Below are positions 1 through 8,304 of a stretch of DNA of 35,362 nt, in pieces (position 1 is the first letter of the stretch; every line of letters begins with the position of its first letter). Source of the DNA: JAHIVB01 sp964574705 (GTDB lineage: Bacteria > Bacillota_I > Bacilli_A > Izemoplasmatales > Hujiaoplasmataceae). The notes below the pieces were generated by a model. It was not told the DNA's origin. It did not search any database and was given only the letters and a program-made list of their open reading frames with translations. The stretch lies in NCBI GenBank assembly GCA_964574705.1, contig CAZNOO010000020.1, forward strand, positions 1 to 35,362, in the 5' to 3' direction. The position numbers were made by a program, and so were the translations under genes.

Positions 1-52
<52 letters not shown>

Positions 53-79
53 AAACCAACACTTTGCAGTGCGAGTAAT

Positions 80-108
80 ATTTTACTATTTTAAGAGTTG
101 TTTGTCAA
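80..108 (-). promoter_or_regulatory. Promoter of the tRNA-Ile unit
   Basis: On the minus strand a perfect -35 box TTGACA (108-103) is followed after exactly 17 bases by TAAAAT (85-80). The tRNA 5' end lies about 28 bases beyond the -10 box, leaving a short leader. This is the closest match to the sigma-A consensus -35 in the window, as expected for stable RNA. Confidence 0.8.
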
Positions 109-153
109 TTAAAAATTGCCAAAGATTAAAAGAAGATTCTAAAATAGTTAAGT

Positions 154-185
154 ATGGAAGGTGTTTTTACTGAAACACCTTCCAT
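154..185 (-). terminator. Stem-loop terminator after the parAB run
   Basis: A perfect 13-bp inverted repeat (154-166 with 173-185) encloses a 6-base loop. It lies 36 bases after the stop of the MazG-type gene and before the tRNA promoter. The following tract is T-rich but broken, so termination may be imperfect. No other gene is visible between 53 and 221. Confidence 0.65.
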
Positions 186-221
186 ATTATACTCAATACT
201 ACTGCTTTTTACAATTGATAT

Positions 222-515
222 TTACTTTGAATCTTTTATAGAGGGGTATTTTGCGATGTTTTTAACCATTTTTTCTTCGATGATTTTTTCGGGATCCAGT
301 CCTAGGTCAGCACACATCGCAAGGGTGTACATCAATACGTCCGCAAGTTCTTCTTTTACATTTTCCATATCAGGGGCAGCATCGGGCCATTGATAATTTT
401 CAAGTAGTTCTGCAGCTTCGATGATAATCGACTTTGCAAGCGCGTCCGGTGTGTCGTGTTCTGTCCACCCGCGTTCGTCACGAAACTTGATAATCTTATT
501 CAGAAGGTTTTTCAC
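222..515 (-). CDS. MazG-type nucleotide pyrophosphohydrolase (dCTPase/RS21-C6-like)
   Basis: A predicted all-alpha enzyme that hydrolyses nucleoside triphosphates to monophosphate and pyrophosphate. It is probably a house-cleaning enzyme for non-canonical or surplus dNTPs. The metal-binding ExxE...ExxD signature is present as EAAELLE followed by EELADVL, and the C-terminus (KNIAKYP) matches the short single-domain RS21-C6/DCTPP1 branch rather than full MazG. The product has 97 residues, normal for the family. A GTG start at 515 is preferred because GGGTGA lies at good spacing; the GTG at 524 is an alternative. It overlaps the DUF951 gene by 20 bases and is the last gene of the parAB run. The substrate is not predictable from sequence. 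Confidence 0.85.
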   Translation of the reverse strand: MKNLLNKIIKFRDERGWTEHDTPDALAKSIIIEAAELLENYQWPDAAPDMENVKEELADVLMYTLAMCADLGLDPEKIIEEKMVKNIAKYPSIKDSK

Positions 516-702
516 AATTTTCACCCAGTATCTTTTTAATTCTTTTTTTTAAGGTCGGTCGGTCAATTAATACGATTCTTCCGCATCCGAGACATTTGAT
601 TTTGCAATCAACTCCAAAACGGATGATTTCCCATTTGTTTGCGCCACAAGGGTGACCTTTCTTTAATTCAAGGATGCTTCCGAGTCTAATGTCCTGATCC
701 AT
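496..702 (-). CDS. DUF951 family protein
   Basis: A 68-residue protein of the DUF951 family (Bacillus YyzM-like), whose function is unknown. Visible family marks are the HPCG motif followed by KWEIIRFG, then KCLGCGR, whose two Cys may help bind a metal. The first ATG with a good ribosome site (AAGGAG, 7 bases upstream) is at 702; an in-frame ATG at 753 would lie deep inside parB and has no such site. It overlaps the end of parB by 17 bases. The gene is also near spo0J (parB) in Bacillus, so the linkage is old. A functional link to segregation is only inferred from position. Confidence 0.85.
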   Translation of the reverse strand: MDQDIRLGSILELKKGHPCGANKWEIIRFGVDCKIKCLGCGRIVLIDRPTLKKRIKKILGENCEKPSE

Positions 703-1564
703 CTTTGTGCTCCTTGATTTCCGACAATGTCTTTTTAAACTCTTCAATTTCAATTTCGGATGAAAAAGAAAAGATGAGTTTATTGTTCATGACTTTTATC
801 GGCTCTTCAAAGTGAAACAAATCAACTGTGTCTTGTTTCAATTCATTCAATTTAGTCTGTAAAGGATGCTCAACCTTTTTGCGGTTGATTTGATTCCTTT
901 TCTTTTCTTTTTTGACCAATGTTTCAATTTCTCTTACAGTCAATTGATGATCGACTATCAAAGAAGCAATTGATTTAATTCGTTGCACATCTTTTAATTT
1001 GGACAGTGCTCTGGCATGGCCCATTGAAATGTTTCCATTATTGATTTCTTCTAAAACATTTCCTGGAAGATTTAAAATACCAAGTGTATTGGAAACATAA
1101 GATCTGCTTTTCCCGATTTTTTGGGAAAGCTCCAAATGAGTGAGACTCAATGATTCTATTGCATTTTGGTATGCATTCGCTTCTTCGACTATTGTTAAAT
1201 CTTCTCTTTGAATGTTTTCAAGCAAAGCAAGCTCGGCCAAGTATTGATTGTTGTAGTCTCTGACAATTCCGGGACAGGTATTGAATCCCGCAATCTTTGA
1301 TGCTTTTACTCGTCTTTCTCCAGCCACTAGCATATATCCACCAACGACTTTTTTGACGATAACAGGTTGTAAAACACCGTTGACTCTAATCGATTCCGCT
1401 AATTCCTTGAGTTGAACTTCATCGAAATGTTTCCGTGGCTGAAAAGGATTCGGTTGGATTAACTCCAAAGGAATGTCAATCACTTCTTCTTTTTCCAAAT
1501 CAAGGATTTCGTTTTCTTTTAGTAGATCATTCAATCCTCTTTTGATGAACGGTTCCTTATTCAT
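686..1564 (-). CDS. parB: Chromosome-partitioning protein ParB/Spo0J
   Basis: DNA-binding CTPase that loads at parS sites and slides as a clamp to organise the origin region and recruit SMC. The 292-residue product has the usual layout: N-terminal NPFQPRKHF (about 39-47), the GERR box (82-85; here GERRVKA where GERRxRA is common), the ENIQRE nucleotide-binding motif (116-121), a helix-turn-helix near 144-165, and a C-terminal dimerisation region. It overlaps parA by 8 bases, implying coupled translation. No complete parS palindrome was seen in this window, so its sites should lie nearby, towards the origin. Confidence 0.96.
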   Translation of the reverse strand: MNKEPFIKRGLNDLLKENEILDLEKEEVIDIPLELIQPNPFQPRKHFDEVQLKELAESIRVNGVLQPVIVKKVVGGYMLVAGERRVKASKIAGFNTCPGIVRDYNNQYLAELALLENIQREDLTIVEEANAYQNAIESLSLTHLELSQKIGKSRSYVSNTLGILNLPGNVLEEINNGNISMGHARALSKLKDVQRIKSIASLIVDHQLTVREIETLVKKEKKRNQINRKKVEHPLQTKLNELKQDTVDLFHFEEPIKVMNNKLIFSFSSEIEIEEFKKTLSEIKEHKDGSGH

Positions 1565-2330
1565 TTCTTGAAATCACCTCTTTTGCGAGTTGACGATAAC
1601 TGACTGACGATTTGCTTTTTGGAGAAAACTCCGTAACGGGAACGCCATAAAACGTTGCGTTCGAGCACGAAATGTTTCGCGGTATGATGGTTTGGAACAC
1701 TTTTTCGCCAAAATAAGTCTTCACTTCATTCACGACCTGATATCCGGAAGCCACTCTGGTGTCCAGCATCGTTAACAAAACACCATAAATCGTTAAAGTT
1801 TCTTTATTAATCTTTTTCTTTGATTGAACCAGTCTAATCGTATTCAATAGTTGAGTCAAACCGTCCATTGCGAGAAACTCGCATTGGACCGGAACGATAA
1901 CACCATCGGATGCGACCATGGCATTGGTCGTTACATACCCTAAAGAAGGAGGACAATCAATCAGAATATATTCGTATTCATCTTTAAAAGCCTTCAGTTG
2001 AGTATGAAGGATAAAATCTCTATTTGAATTCATAATGATCTTTTCTTCGATAGGATCAACGGTTGTTTTGGCAGGAAGAACGTCAATTAACGGATTGTCT
2101 GTCTTCAATGCGACTTCTTTTAAAGAAGCGTCTTCGGTTAGACAGTCAAAAATACTCTTTTCAAAACTCCCGCGATGGATGCCCATGCAAGTCGTTGCAT
2201 TTGCTTGGTAATCTAAATCAATCAATAGAACCTTTTTTCCGAGATAGGAAAGAGAGCTCGCAAGATTAATCGCCGTTGTCGTTTTTCCGACGCCGCCTTT
2301 TTGGTTCGCAATTGATAATACTAATCCCAT
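1557..2330 (-). CDS. parA: Chromosome-partitioning ATPase ParA/Soj
   Basis: Deviant Walker-type ATPase that works with ParB in origin segregation and, in Bacillus, in control of DnaA. The 257-residue product has the deviant Walker A KGGVGKTT at 11-18, the A' motif LIDLDYQANAT, and Walker B ILIDCPPS. It lacks an N-terminal DNA-binding extension, typical of chromosomal Soj rather than plasmid ParA. A GGGG-containing ribosome site precedes the ATG. It starts 11 bases after the upstream membrane-protein gene, so segregation genes and that unknown pair are probably cotranscribed. Confidence 0.96.
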   Translation of the reverse strand: MGLVLSIANQKGGVGKTTTAINLASSLSYLGKKVLLIDLDYQANATTCMGIHRGSFEKSIFDCLTEDASLKEVALKTDNPLIDVLPAKTTVDPIEEKIIMNSNRDFILHTQLKAFKDEYEYILIDCPPSLGYVTTNAMVASDGVIVPVQCEFLAMDGLTQLLNTIRLVQSKKKINKETLTIYGVLLTMLDTRVASGYQVVNEVKTYFGEKVFQTIIPRNISCSNATFYGVPVTEFSPKSKSSVSYRQLAKEVISRNE

Positions 2331-2341
2331 ATTGATTCCCC

Positions 2342-3532
2342 TTACTTCGTTTTCTTTGAGAGGTGCTCCTTGAACAATTCATAATTGTCTTTGAAGAACC
2401 CAAGATGATTTGATGACATAAAACTTTCCATTTCTGGTGAAAGGAAAAGTGCATCAATTTCTTCGGACGTTAGAACTTTACTCATTTCTTCCCATTCGTT
2501 AAGGCCAACAATCTCATTGGATAAGTAGAGATAAATCAAGGCAATCGCGATGATTTGCTCATCCGTTTCTGGCGTGATGCTTTCAATGTCATATAAGTAT
2601 CTATTTTCTTTGTATGGTGATGACTCTCTGAACTTCGTATGGAAGTTGATAATCATCGAAAACATTTCTGTTCTTTGATCTAATAGATATTTATTCAGCC
2701 GATTCGCAATTTTTTTGGTAGATACGCTGAATTCTTCATTTTCGAGGATTTTTTCAATACCGCGCTCATGAATGTATAAGTACAAATCAAGAACATTGAC
2801 AATGTCTTTCCCGCTTTGGTTATACTGTTCGTAGATGAAAGCACTGAGCTCGTCCGCGGCTTTTTGAAAATCCAGATCCTCAAAGAATGCAGACTCTTTC
2901 ATTTCTTTTCGAATGATGTCCATGTAAAACAGGATGTGATCTTGGTATCTGTCAACGACATGATTCATCTGAACCCATTCATAGTTTAAATCCGTATAGA
3001 ACTTTTCGTTCAGAAAAATCTGAATGAAAAAAACAAAATAAAATACAACTAAAAATGCAATATAGATATAAACGCTTCCTGGAATGTCATTGGCAAGCGC
3101 CAATCCATCTTGATGAATGATAGTGTAAAATACACCAAAAAGGAGAACTAATCCACCATATGCTAAATAAGCAAAGATTTCCTGGTAGAAAATAATAATA
3201 ACCAAAGTGATGTAAAAGAACAAATATGCATATAATGTCGCAGAACCCAAGGTGTAAAACAAAGTGAGGGCGACAGAATAGATAATCGTTAAATTCATCG
3301 CAAGCATGGATTTGTTCCAACGAATGGAAAAAACCATAATCAGAAAAAATACCAACAAGAGTGCAATAACAATAATCTTGGTTTCCGTCTTATAATCCAA
3401 AAAGATTGAAAACGGAATTGTAACAGCCGTCATAACCAACAAAAAAATCATCACAAGTGAAACTTTGATTCTTCTGACTTCACTCATTGGCAAAAATTCT
3501 GTGTTTAGAACGCGCCGAAGGAACTCTCTCAT
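2342..3532 (-). CDS. Six-TM membrane protein with degenerate HD-like cytosolic domain (second of pair)
   Basis: I do not recognise a named family. The 396-residue product has six hydrophobic spans (about 24-45, 52-70, 77-95, 100-116, 119-139, 153-174) and then a helical soluble domain to the end. That domain has the same order of elements as the neighbouring 3529-4728 product: a DL.F helix, a segment like an HD motif (YIHERG at 253-258, HE instead of HD), then an EQIIAIALIY...LTSEEI...LSPEMESF stretch. The latter recalls the RIIAVADVYDAL...FDPEVV end of HD-GYP phosphodiesterases, but HH and GYP are absent. Catalysis is therefore doubtful. Its ATG overlaps the upstream stop as ATGA. It occupies, with its neighbour, the place of noc next to parA. 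Confidence 0.8.
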   Translation of the reverse strand: MREFLRRVLNTEFLPMSEVRRIKVSLVMIFLLVMTAVTIPFSIFLDYKTETKIIVIALLLVFFLIMVFSIRWNKSMLAMNLTIIYSVALTLFYTLGSATLYAYLFFYITLVIIIFYQEIFAYLAYGGLVLLFGVFYTIIHQDGLALANDIPGSVYIYIAFLVVFYFVFFIQIFLNEKFYTDLNYEWVQMNHVVDRYQDHILFYMDIIRKEMKESAFFEDLDFQKAADELSAFIYEQYNQSGKDIVNVLDLYLYIHERGIEKILENEEFSVSTKKIANRLNKYLLDQRTEMFSMIINFHTKFRESSPYKENRYLYDIESITPETDEQIIAIALIYLYLSNEIVGLNEWEEMSKVLTSEEIDALFLSPEMESFMSSNHLGFFKDNYELFKEHLSKKTK

Positions 3533-4728
3533 CTTTTCACCTTCTTTTTGAAGGCGTCTTTGACGATCGCGTCAAAGACTTCAGAGTTATCGTGATATAT
3601 CTTAACGATTCTAGGATCCATATAATAATAGAAATCCGAATCATTCAATGCTTCAAAAATACTTTTTTCATCCAACCCAGGAAGCAAGGCATAGCCTTTT
3701 TTCAAAGCAGTATAGAACAATACAAAAGCAATAATCTTAATTTCCAAACTGTCAGATTGATGATTGAAACTCTTGAACTGCGTTTCAGAGAATATCTCTC
3801 TTTTTTCCACAACCAAGCCTTTCATATAACTAATCTTCATTGCGGCTTTTCTTAGTTTGTGGTGCCCTGAAATCAATAAATCTTCCATTCTCGACAAGTC
3901 TTCTGCTGTATATTCCGGATACTCTTCCAAAATATCTTCGAAAGTCTTCTCTTGATTCAATAATTGGAGAATCTTGATTTTCTCTTCAAAAATGTTATCC
4001 GATTTGATTTTTTTGCAGAAAGCATCTAGAAAATTCGAAAGGGACTCAAAATATAAATCATCTTTCACTTTGCTTTCATTGACTCTTTCTTTTAAATCAA
4101 TGATTAAATCCAAATTCCTAAATTCAGATTCTTTGGAAGATGATATTTGATTGAAGAAAAATCCTTTTTGCTTGATGATTAAATAACTCGATAACGAGAG
4201 AATAATCATAAAAGCGACAAAGAAGAAACTAATTCCGATTCTAGAATCCAAAGCGGCATTTTCCAACCCAAGAAACTGAGGATAATGCAATATAATCATT
4301 AAGACGGTAAATAATAAAATAATATTGCTTAGCAACAGCACTTTCAAATCCTGATAGAAGGCGCTGATGGTGTAAGCCAAAAACAATCCGATGACCATTG
4401 CCGGGGACTGAAATAAAAAGATAATTGCTATCGATAAGGCAAATAATCCAACCGTTGTAATATACTGATTCAATTGGTAAAATTCATGGTGATCATTCCC
4501 ATAAGCCCGATTGGCGATATTAAAAATTAAGATAACTAAAAAACCAATCATCAGGGGAATGGTTACTTTAAATGGATATCCCGAGACAACCATGTAAACA
4601 AAATAAGAAATCATCATGAACAATACAATTCCAAAAACAAAACGATTGTTGGTTTCTAAATGTTTGATTTCAAGTTGTTTACGATAGGTCTCAATCTGAG
4701 AAAAAATAAATGGTTTTTTATTCGCCAA
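3529..4728 (-). CDS. Six-TM membrane protein with degenerate HD-GYP-like cytosolic domain (first of pair)
   Basis: The family is unknown. The 399-residue product has about six membrane spans (29-48, 54-72, 90-108, 110-126, 129-148, 163-186) followed by a 200-residue cytosolic part. The C-terminus reads like an eroded HD-GYP domain: LQLLNQEKTFEDIL (HD replaced by NQ at 258-259), YTAEDLSRMEDL (compare LTEEEFEIMK), then IKIIAFVLFYTALKKGY and MDPRIVKIY (compare ARIIAVADVYDALTSDRPY and FDPEVVEAF). The conserved HH and GYP positions are not apparent. It starts with TTG behind AGGAGG, 6 bases away, just after rsmG. A regulatory or scaffold role is inference; ligand and partners are unknown. Confidence 0.8.
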   Translation of the reverse strand: MANKKPFIFSQIETYRKQLEIKHLETNNRFVFGIVLFMMISYFVYMVVSGYPFKVTIPLMIGFLVILIFNIANRAYGNDHHEFYQLNQYITTVGLFALSIAIIFLFQSPAMVIGLFLAYTISAFYQDLKVLLLSNIILLFTVLMIILHYPQFLGLENAALDSRIGISFFFVAFMIILSLSSYLIIKQKGFFFNQISSSKESEFRNLDLIIDLKERVNESKVKDDLYFESLSNFLDAFCKKIKSDNIFEEKIKILQLLNQEKTFEDILEEYPEYTAEDLSRMEDLLISGHHKLRKAAMKISYMKGLVVEKREIFSETQFKSFNHQSDSLEIKIIAFVLFYTALKKGYALLPGLDEKSIFEALNDSDFYYYMDPRIVKIYHDNSEVFDAIVKDAFKKKVKR

Positions 4729-4738
4729 AAGAAACCTC

Positions 4739-5425
4739 CTACAATGGTTTTTTCTTAATCAATCCGAAGTTTCTAGGATATTCGAACGGACTTGGTTTTG
4801 TCTTCTTAAATACTAATAAAACATGACTTTGTTCTTCTGAAATTGGGTAAACAATCACTTTTTCGTCAATTGCGCCAAGAACGCGAATCGCGTGTCTGGC
4901 TTCATCGAGTTCATCCTCAAACTGTGTGGACTTCATCGCAATGAATTGTCCGCCAATTTTAACAAAAGGAATACAAAGCTCTGAAAGAACATTGAGTTTG
5001 GCTATGGCTCTCGCCGTTACAATGTCAAAGTGCTGTTTTGAACTGAATTCTTCTGCTCTTCCGTGAATTAACACGACGTCTTTTATTTCCAATATTACGA
5101 GCAATTCTTGAAGAAATTTAATTCGTTTTTGAAGCGCGTCAATGATGGTTACTTTGAGTGAAGGAAACATGATTTTGAGTGGAATCGATGGGAACCCTGC
5201 TCCTGAGCCTACATCAAGCAATGATTTATTATCCAAGGAAGTCACTTTAACCAAATGAAGAGAATCCACAAAGTGTTTCAAATACACTTCTTCTTTTTCG
5301 GTGATTGTCGTTAAGTTCATCACTTGATTCCTTGAAATCAAATAATCATGGTAACGTTCAAATTGAATTAATTGTTTCTCTGTAGGGTTCATTCCCAATT
5401 GTTCTAGCCAAGTACGAAATTCCAT
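4739..5425 (-). CDS. rsmG: 16S rRNA (guanine-N7)-methyltransferase RsmG
   Basis: SAM-dependent enzyme that methylates N7 of a guanine in the 530 loop of 16S rRNA (also called GidB). The SAM-binding loop LLDVGSGAGFPSIPLKI and the later VTARAIAKL segment are diagnostic, and a length near 228 residues is normal. The ribosome site AAGGTGATG contains an in-frame GTG (5434) and ATG (5431). The ATG at 5425 sits 8 bases after AAGG and is preferred. It has its own extended -10 promoter after the mnmG terminator and leads the seven-gene run that includes parA and parB. Confidence 0.95.
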   Translation of the reverse strand: MEFRTWLEQLGMNPTEKQLIQFERYHDYLISRNQVMNLTTITEKEEVYLKHFVDSLHLVKVTSLDNKSLLDVGSGAGFPSIPLKIMFPSLKVTIIDALQKRIKFLQELLVILEIKDVVLIHGRAEEFSSKQHFDIVTARAIAKLNVLSELCIPFVKIGGQFIAMKSTQFEDELDEARHAIRVLGAIDEKVIVYPISEEQSHVLLVFKKTKPSPFEYPRNFGLIKKKPL

Positions 5426-5443
5426 AGACATCACCTTATCAAT

Positions 5444-5452
5444 ATTTTACCA
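5444..5452 (-). promoter_or_regulatory. Extended -10 promoter for the rsmG-parAB run
   Basis: The minus strand shows TGG immediately before TAAAAT (5449-5444), an extended -10 element, in the short gap between the mnmG terminator and rsmG. No convincing -35 box is seen at 17 bases, so the call rests on the extended -10 and position. Confidence 0.45.
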
Positions 5453-5491
5453 TAATCATTTCAAATGTGTAGAAACTTTCCTAAACAAGAA

Positions 5492-5516
5492 GAAAAAATG
5501 GATAATTCGCTTATCC
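5492..5516 (-). terminator. Terminator overlapping the mnmG stop codon
   Basis: GGATAA and TTATCC (5511-5516 and 5500-5505) pair around a 5-base loop, followed on the minus strand by a run of six T after one A. The TAA stop of mnmG forms part of the stem, so the ribosome would cover it while terminating. The stem is short. Confidence 0.6.
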
Positions 5517-7373
5517 ACCTTTTTTGTTTTTCATATAAATCATCAGCATTTGGATGTCCGCAGGATTCACTCCGCTGATTCGTGAGGCTTGTCCGATTGA
5601 TCTCGGTCGAATCAAAGACAGTTTTCCTCTTGCTTCAAGCGCAAGATTTGTGACTAGTTTATAGTCAATGTTTTCTGGTATCAGTATTAAATCTTCTTTC
5701 TTCATCTTTTCAGCTTCTTTGGCTGCTTTAATGATGTATCCTTCATATTTTGAAGTGATTTCAACTTGTTCTGATACATCTTCTGGATAGACTTCTTCTG
5801 AATGGAGGAAATGATAGATATCAGTTATACTCATCTCAGGCCGTTTCAACAATTCATAGAGAGATAGTTTTGTATTGATCGTCGACTTTCCATTTTCAAG
5901 AAAGTAAGATTGCGTTTCTTTTGTTGGAGTGATGAACTCTTGTTTCAAGATGGCGGTAAGGGTATCGATATCATTCAATTTCTTTTTAAATTTAAGATAT
6001 CTATTTTCAGAAATGAGTCCAATTTGATGCCCGTATTCTGTTAATCTGAGGTCTGCGTTGTCATGTCTTAAAAGCAATCTAAATTCAGCTCTGGATGTCA
6101 GCATCCGATAGGGTTCTCTCGTTCCTTTGGTGACCAAGTCATCAATGAGAACACCGATGTAAGCTTCGTCTCTTCTCAAAACAAGTGGGTCTTTATGCTC
6201 AATTTTCAATACACTGTTGATTCCAGCGATCAAGCCTTGGCATGCGGCTTCTTCATAACCGCTGGTTCCATTGACTTGGCCCGCAAAATAAAGACCAAAG
6301 ATGGTTTTGGATTCAAGTGTAGGATAAAGTAGTGTAGAATCAATGGCATCGTATTCAATCGCGTAGGCATATTTTGCAATCACCGCATTTTCAAGACCAG
6401 GAAGCGAATGAACCATTTCATCTTGAATGTCATGAGGCATTGAAGTTGAAAAACCTTGTAAATAGACTTCATCAATAAATTGGCTTTCTGGTTCAATGAA
6501 CAATTGATGACGTTCTTTGTCGTGAAAACGAACCAGTTTATCTTCAATTGAAGGGCAATATCTAGGGCCAACGCCTTCGACAAGTCCTGAATACATCGCT
6601 GACTTCTTGATGTTGTCATAAATGATTTCGTGGGTGTGTTTTTGCGTATGAATCAAATGGCATGGCCACTCGACTTGATTTTTGTTTAGATAACCATCTT
6701 CAAACGAAAACTGATGAATAAATCCGTCGCCAGGAGACAGCTCCATTTTGGAAAAATCAACAGAATCCGTTTTAATTCTCGGTGGTGTTCCAGTTTTTAA
6801 ACGATAAGTATGGATTCCCAAATCTCTCAGTTGAGCACTGAGACCGATGGATGGTTTTTGTTTGTCTGGTCCGGAAGATGTTTTTGAATTTCCGACAAGA
6901 ACGGCGCCTTCCATATAAGTGCCTGTAGTTATAATTACAGCTTGAGCTTGATGGGTGTCTCCGTTTTCCAACACAACACCTTTTACAATTTGGTCCTCAA
7001 CAATGAGATGTTTGACATAAGCCTCAATCAATGTAAGGTTTGCTTGATTTTTTAATGTTTTAAGCATTTCTCTCGGATAGAGAACCTTATCCGATTGCGC
7101 ACGCAAAGAACGGACTGCCGGGCCTTTTGAAGAATTGAGCATCTTCATCTGTAAAGCCGTTTTGTCCGCGTTTTTCCCCATTTCTCCGCCTAGTGCATCG
7201 ATTTCGCGAACCAATGTGCCTTTGGCAGGTCCGCCAATCGATGGATTGCATGGCATCGATGAGATCATATTCAAATTTCCAGTTACGAGTAAAGTTCGTT
7301 GATTCATTCTAGATGAGGCTAAGGCAGCTTCGCTACCCGCATGTCCTCCACCGACAACGATGACATCGTACAT
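5511..7373 (-). CDS. mnmG: tRNA uridine-34 carboxymethylaminomethyl synthesis protein MnmG
   Basis: FAD-dependent partner of MnmE that modifies uridine 34 of tRNAs reading split-box codons (formerly GidA). The 620-residue length is full. The N-terminal dinucleotide-binding motif VGGGHAGSEAA, the CNPSIGG loop, the FAGQVNGTSGYEEA signature and the C-terminal SRIxGVxPADI pattern are all visible. The ribosome site is weak, a GTGAT 3 bases before the ATG. mnmG precedes rsmG as in many bacteria, but mnmE is not adjacent and must lie elsewhere. It follows the HAD gene by 28 bases and has no promoter of its own visible. Confidence 0.97.
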   Translation of the reverse strand: MYDVIVVGGGHAGSEAALASSRMNQRTLLVTGNLNMISSMPCNPSIGGPAKGTLVREIDALGGEMGKNADKTALQMKMLNSSKGPAVRSLRAQSDKVLYPREMLKTLKNQANLTLIEAYVKHLIVEDQIVKGVVLENGDTHQAQAVIITTGTYMEGAVLVGNSKTSSGPDKQKPSIGLSAQLRDLGIHTYRLKTGTPPRIKTDSVDFSKMELSPGDGFIHQFSFEDGYLNKNQVEWPCHLIHTQKHTHEIIYDNIKKSAMYSGLVEGVGPRYCPSIEDKLVRFHDKERHQLFIEPESQFIDEVYLQGFSTSMPHDIQDEMVHSLPGLENAVIAKYAYAIEYDAIDSTLLYPTLESKTIFGLYFAGQVNGTSGYEEAACQGLIAGINSVLKIEHKDPLVLRRDEAYIGVLIDDLVTKGTREPYRMLTSRAEFRLLLRHDNADLRLTEYGHQIGLISENRYLKFKKKLNDIDTLTAILKQEFITPTKETQSYFLENGKSTINTKLSLYELLKRPEMSITDIYHFLHSEEVYPEDVSEQVEITSKYEGYIIKAAKEAEKMKKEDLILIPENIDYKLVTNLALEARGKLSLIRPRSIGQASRISGVNPADIQMLMIYMKNKKGG

Positions 7374-7401
7374 GAAATCACATTCTTTCGAGTCTATTTT
7401 T

Positions 7402-8163
7402 TTAGATTAATTTAAAATGCTTGAGGGCGTCATAGACGCCACCGTCTTCGCAGTTGGAGGTCACATAATCAGCAGCTTGTTTTAGTTCATTGTAGGAGTT
7501 GCCCATTGCAATTCCGATATCGGCTTTTTTAATCATCGCGAGGTCGTTATATCCGTCTCCGATGGCATAAACTTTCACTTTATGCATCTTCAGATGATTG
7601 ACAAGATAGGTCATTCCTTCGGCTTTCAAATCTCCTGCAAGATTGATGTCATAGCCAATCCGATTTGCTTTATTGAAAACCAATTCAGGAAATAACGGCT
7701 TCAGTTTTTCGGCTACGTCATCATTGAAAACATTAAATGAAAGAAGAGGATTATTTAAATGGTATTCTTTATCAACGCGAGGATGCTCGATATTGAAAAT
7801 GTCCGAAAACTCATCAACTTCAGGTGTTTCTTTTCGATAAGCTAGATAAACGTCTTTTCCTTCCATCACGATGTCAAACGCCCAAAGGTCTGCGTAGTGA
7901 AACAACCTTTTGACAATTTCCAATGGAACTGGTCGTTCCAAGACGAGTTCGTTTTTATAGACGATAAAGGTTCCATTCGCGCAAATATAGGAATCGATTT
8001 CAAGTTCTTCTTTAATCTCAATTACGAGATAAGGAACTCTTCCAGTCGCTATCACCGGAATGTGCCCTTTCTTCTTTAACTTTCGAATCGCTTCCAGAGC
8101 CTTAGGCGCAGGTCTGCCTTTATATAATAAAGTCCCATCTAAATCTAAAAAAACAATAGCCAT
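7402..8163 (-). CDS. Cof-type HAD-IIB family sugar/nucleotide phosphatase
   Basis: A haloacid-dehalogenase-fold hydrolase of the Cof/YwpJ type; these act on sugar phosphates or flavin and nucleotide phosphates with loose specificity. The nucleophile motif FLDLDGTLL has catalytic Asp at 7 and 9, IATGR gives motif II, and the C-terminal GDGYNDLAMI gives motif IV. The type IIB cap lies between. The start at 8163 follows AGGAGGG at good spacing. An in-frame upstream codon at 8211 was rejected because it lies inside the SRP RNA gene. The ribosome site begins just after the SRP RNA terminator run, and no separate promoter is seen, so read-through from that gene is likely. The substrate is unknown. 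Confidence 0.9.
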   Translation of the reverse strand: MAIVFLDLDGTLLYKGRPAPKALEAIRKLKKKGHIPVIATGRVPYLVIEIKEELEIDSYICANGTFIVYKNELVLERPVPLEIVKRLFHYADLWAFDIVMEGKDVYLAYRKETPEVDEFSDIFNIEHPRVDKEYHLNNPLLSFNVFNDDVAEKLKPLFPELVFNKANRIGYDINLAGDLKAEGMTYLVNHLKMHKVKVYAIGDGYNDLAMIKKADIGIAMGNSYNELKQAADYVTSNCEDGGVYDALKHFKLI

Positions 8164-8183
8164 ACAGACCCTCCTGAGAAAAA

Positions 8184-8297
8184 GAATCTCTGATGAAGCA
8201 TCTCCACCCACATAAATACCTTACTTAAGGCTGCTTCCGTCAAGACCTGACCTAATTCGTGGATACCTATTGAGTGAAGATGCTTCATAAGAGATTC
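8184..8297 (-). ncRNA. ffs: Signal recognition particle RNA, small bacterial type
   Basis: The minus strand carries the domain IV hallmark GGTCAGGTCTTGACGGAAGC followed by AGCC, the Ffh-binding loop of SRP RNA. Flanking sequences form the long hairpin: GAATCTC near 8297 pairs with GAGATTC ending at 8184, and GAAGCATCT pairs with AGATGCTTC. The RNA is about 114 bases, so it lacks the Alu domain found in the long Bacillus form. Five T follow the closing stem, making it its own terminator. A strong promoter lies 8 bases upstream. It sits next to tadA, as in Bacillus. Ends are estimated from the stem. Confidence 0.93.
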
Positions 8298-8304
8298 AAC
8301 TGTT

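Noticed and set aside
3487..3855. 122-codon plus-strand frame opposite the two membrane protein genes
   Set aside because: Shadow of the coding strand; crosses the junction of two overlapping real genes.
5511..5519. TTATCCACC, close to a DnaA box (TTATCCACA)
   Set aside because: A single mismatched copy inside the mnmG terminator; no cluster of boxes or AT-rich unwinding element nearby, so not an origin.
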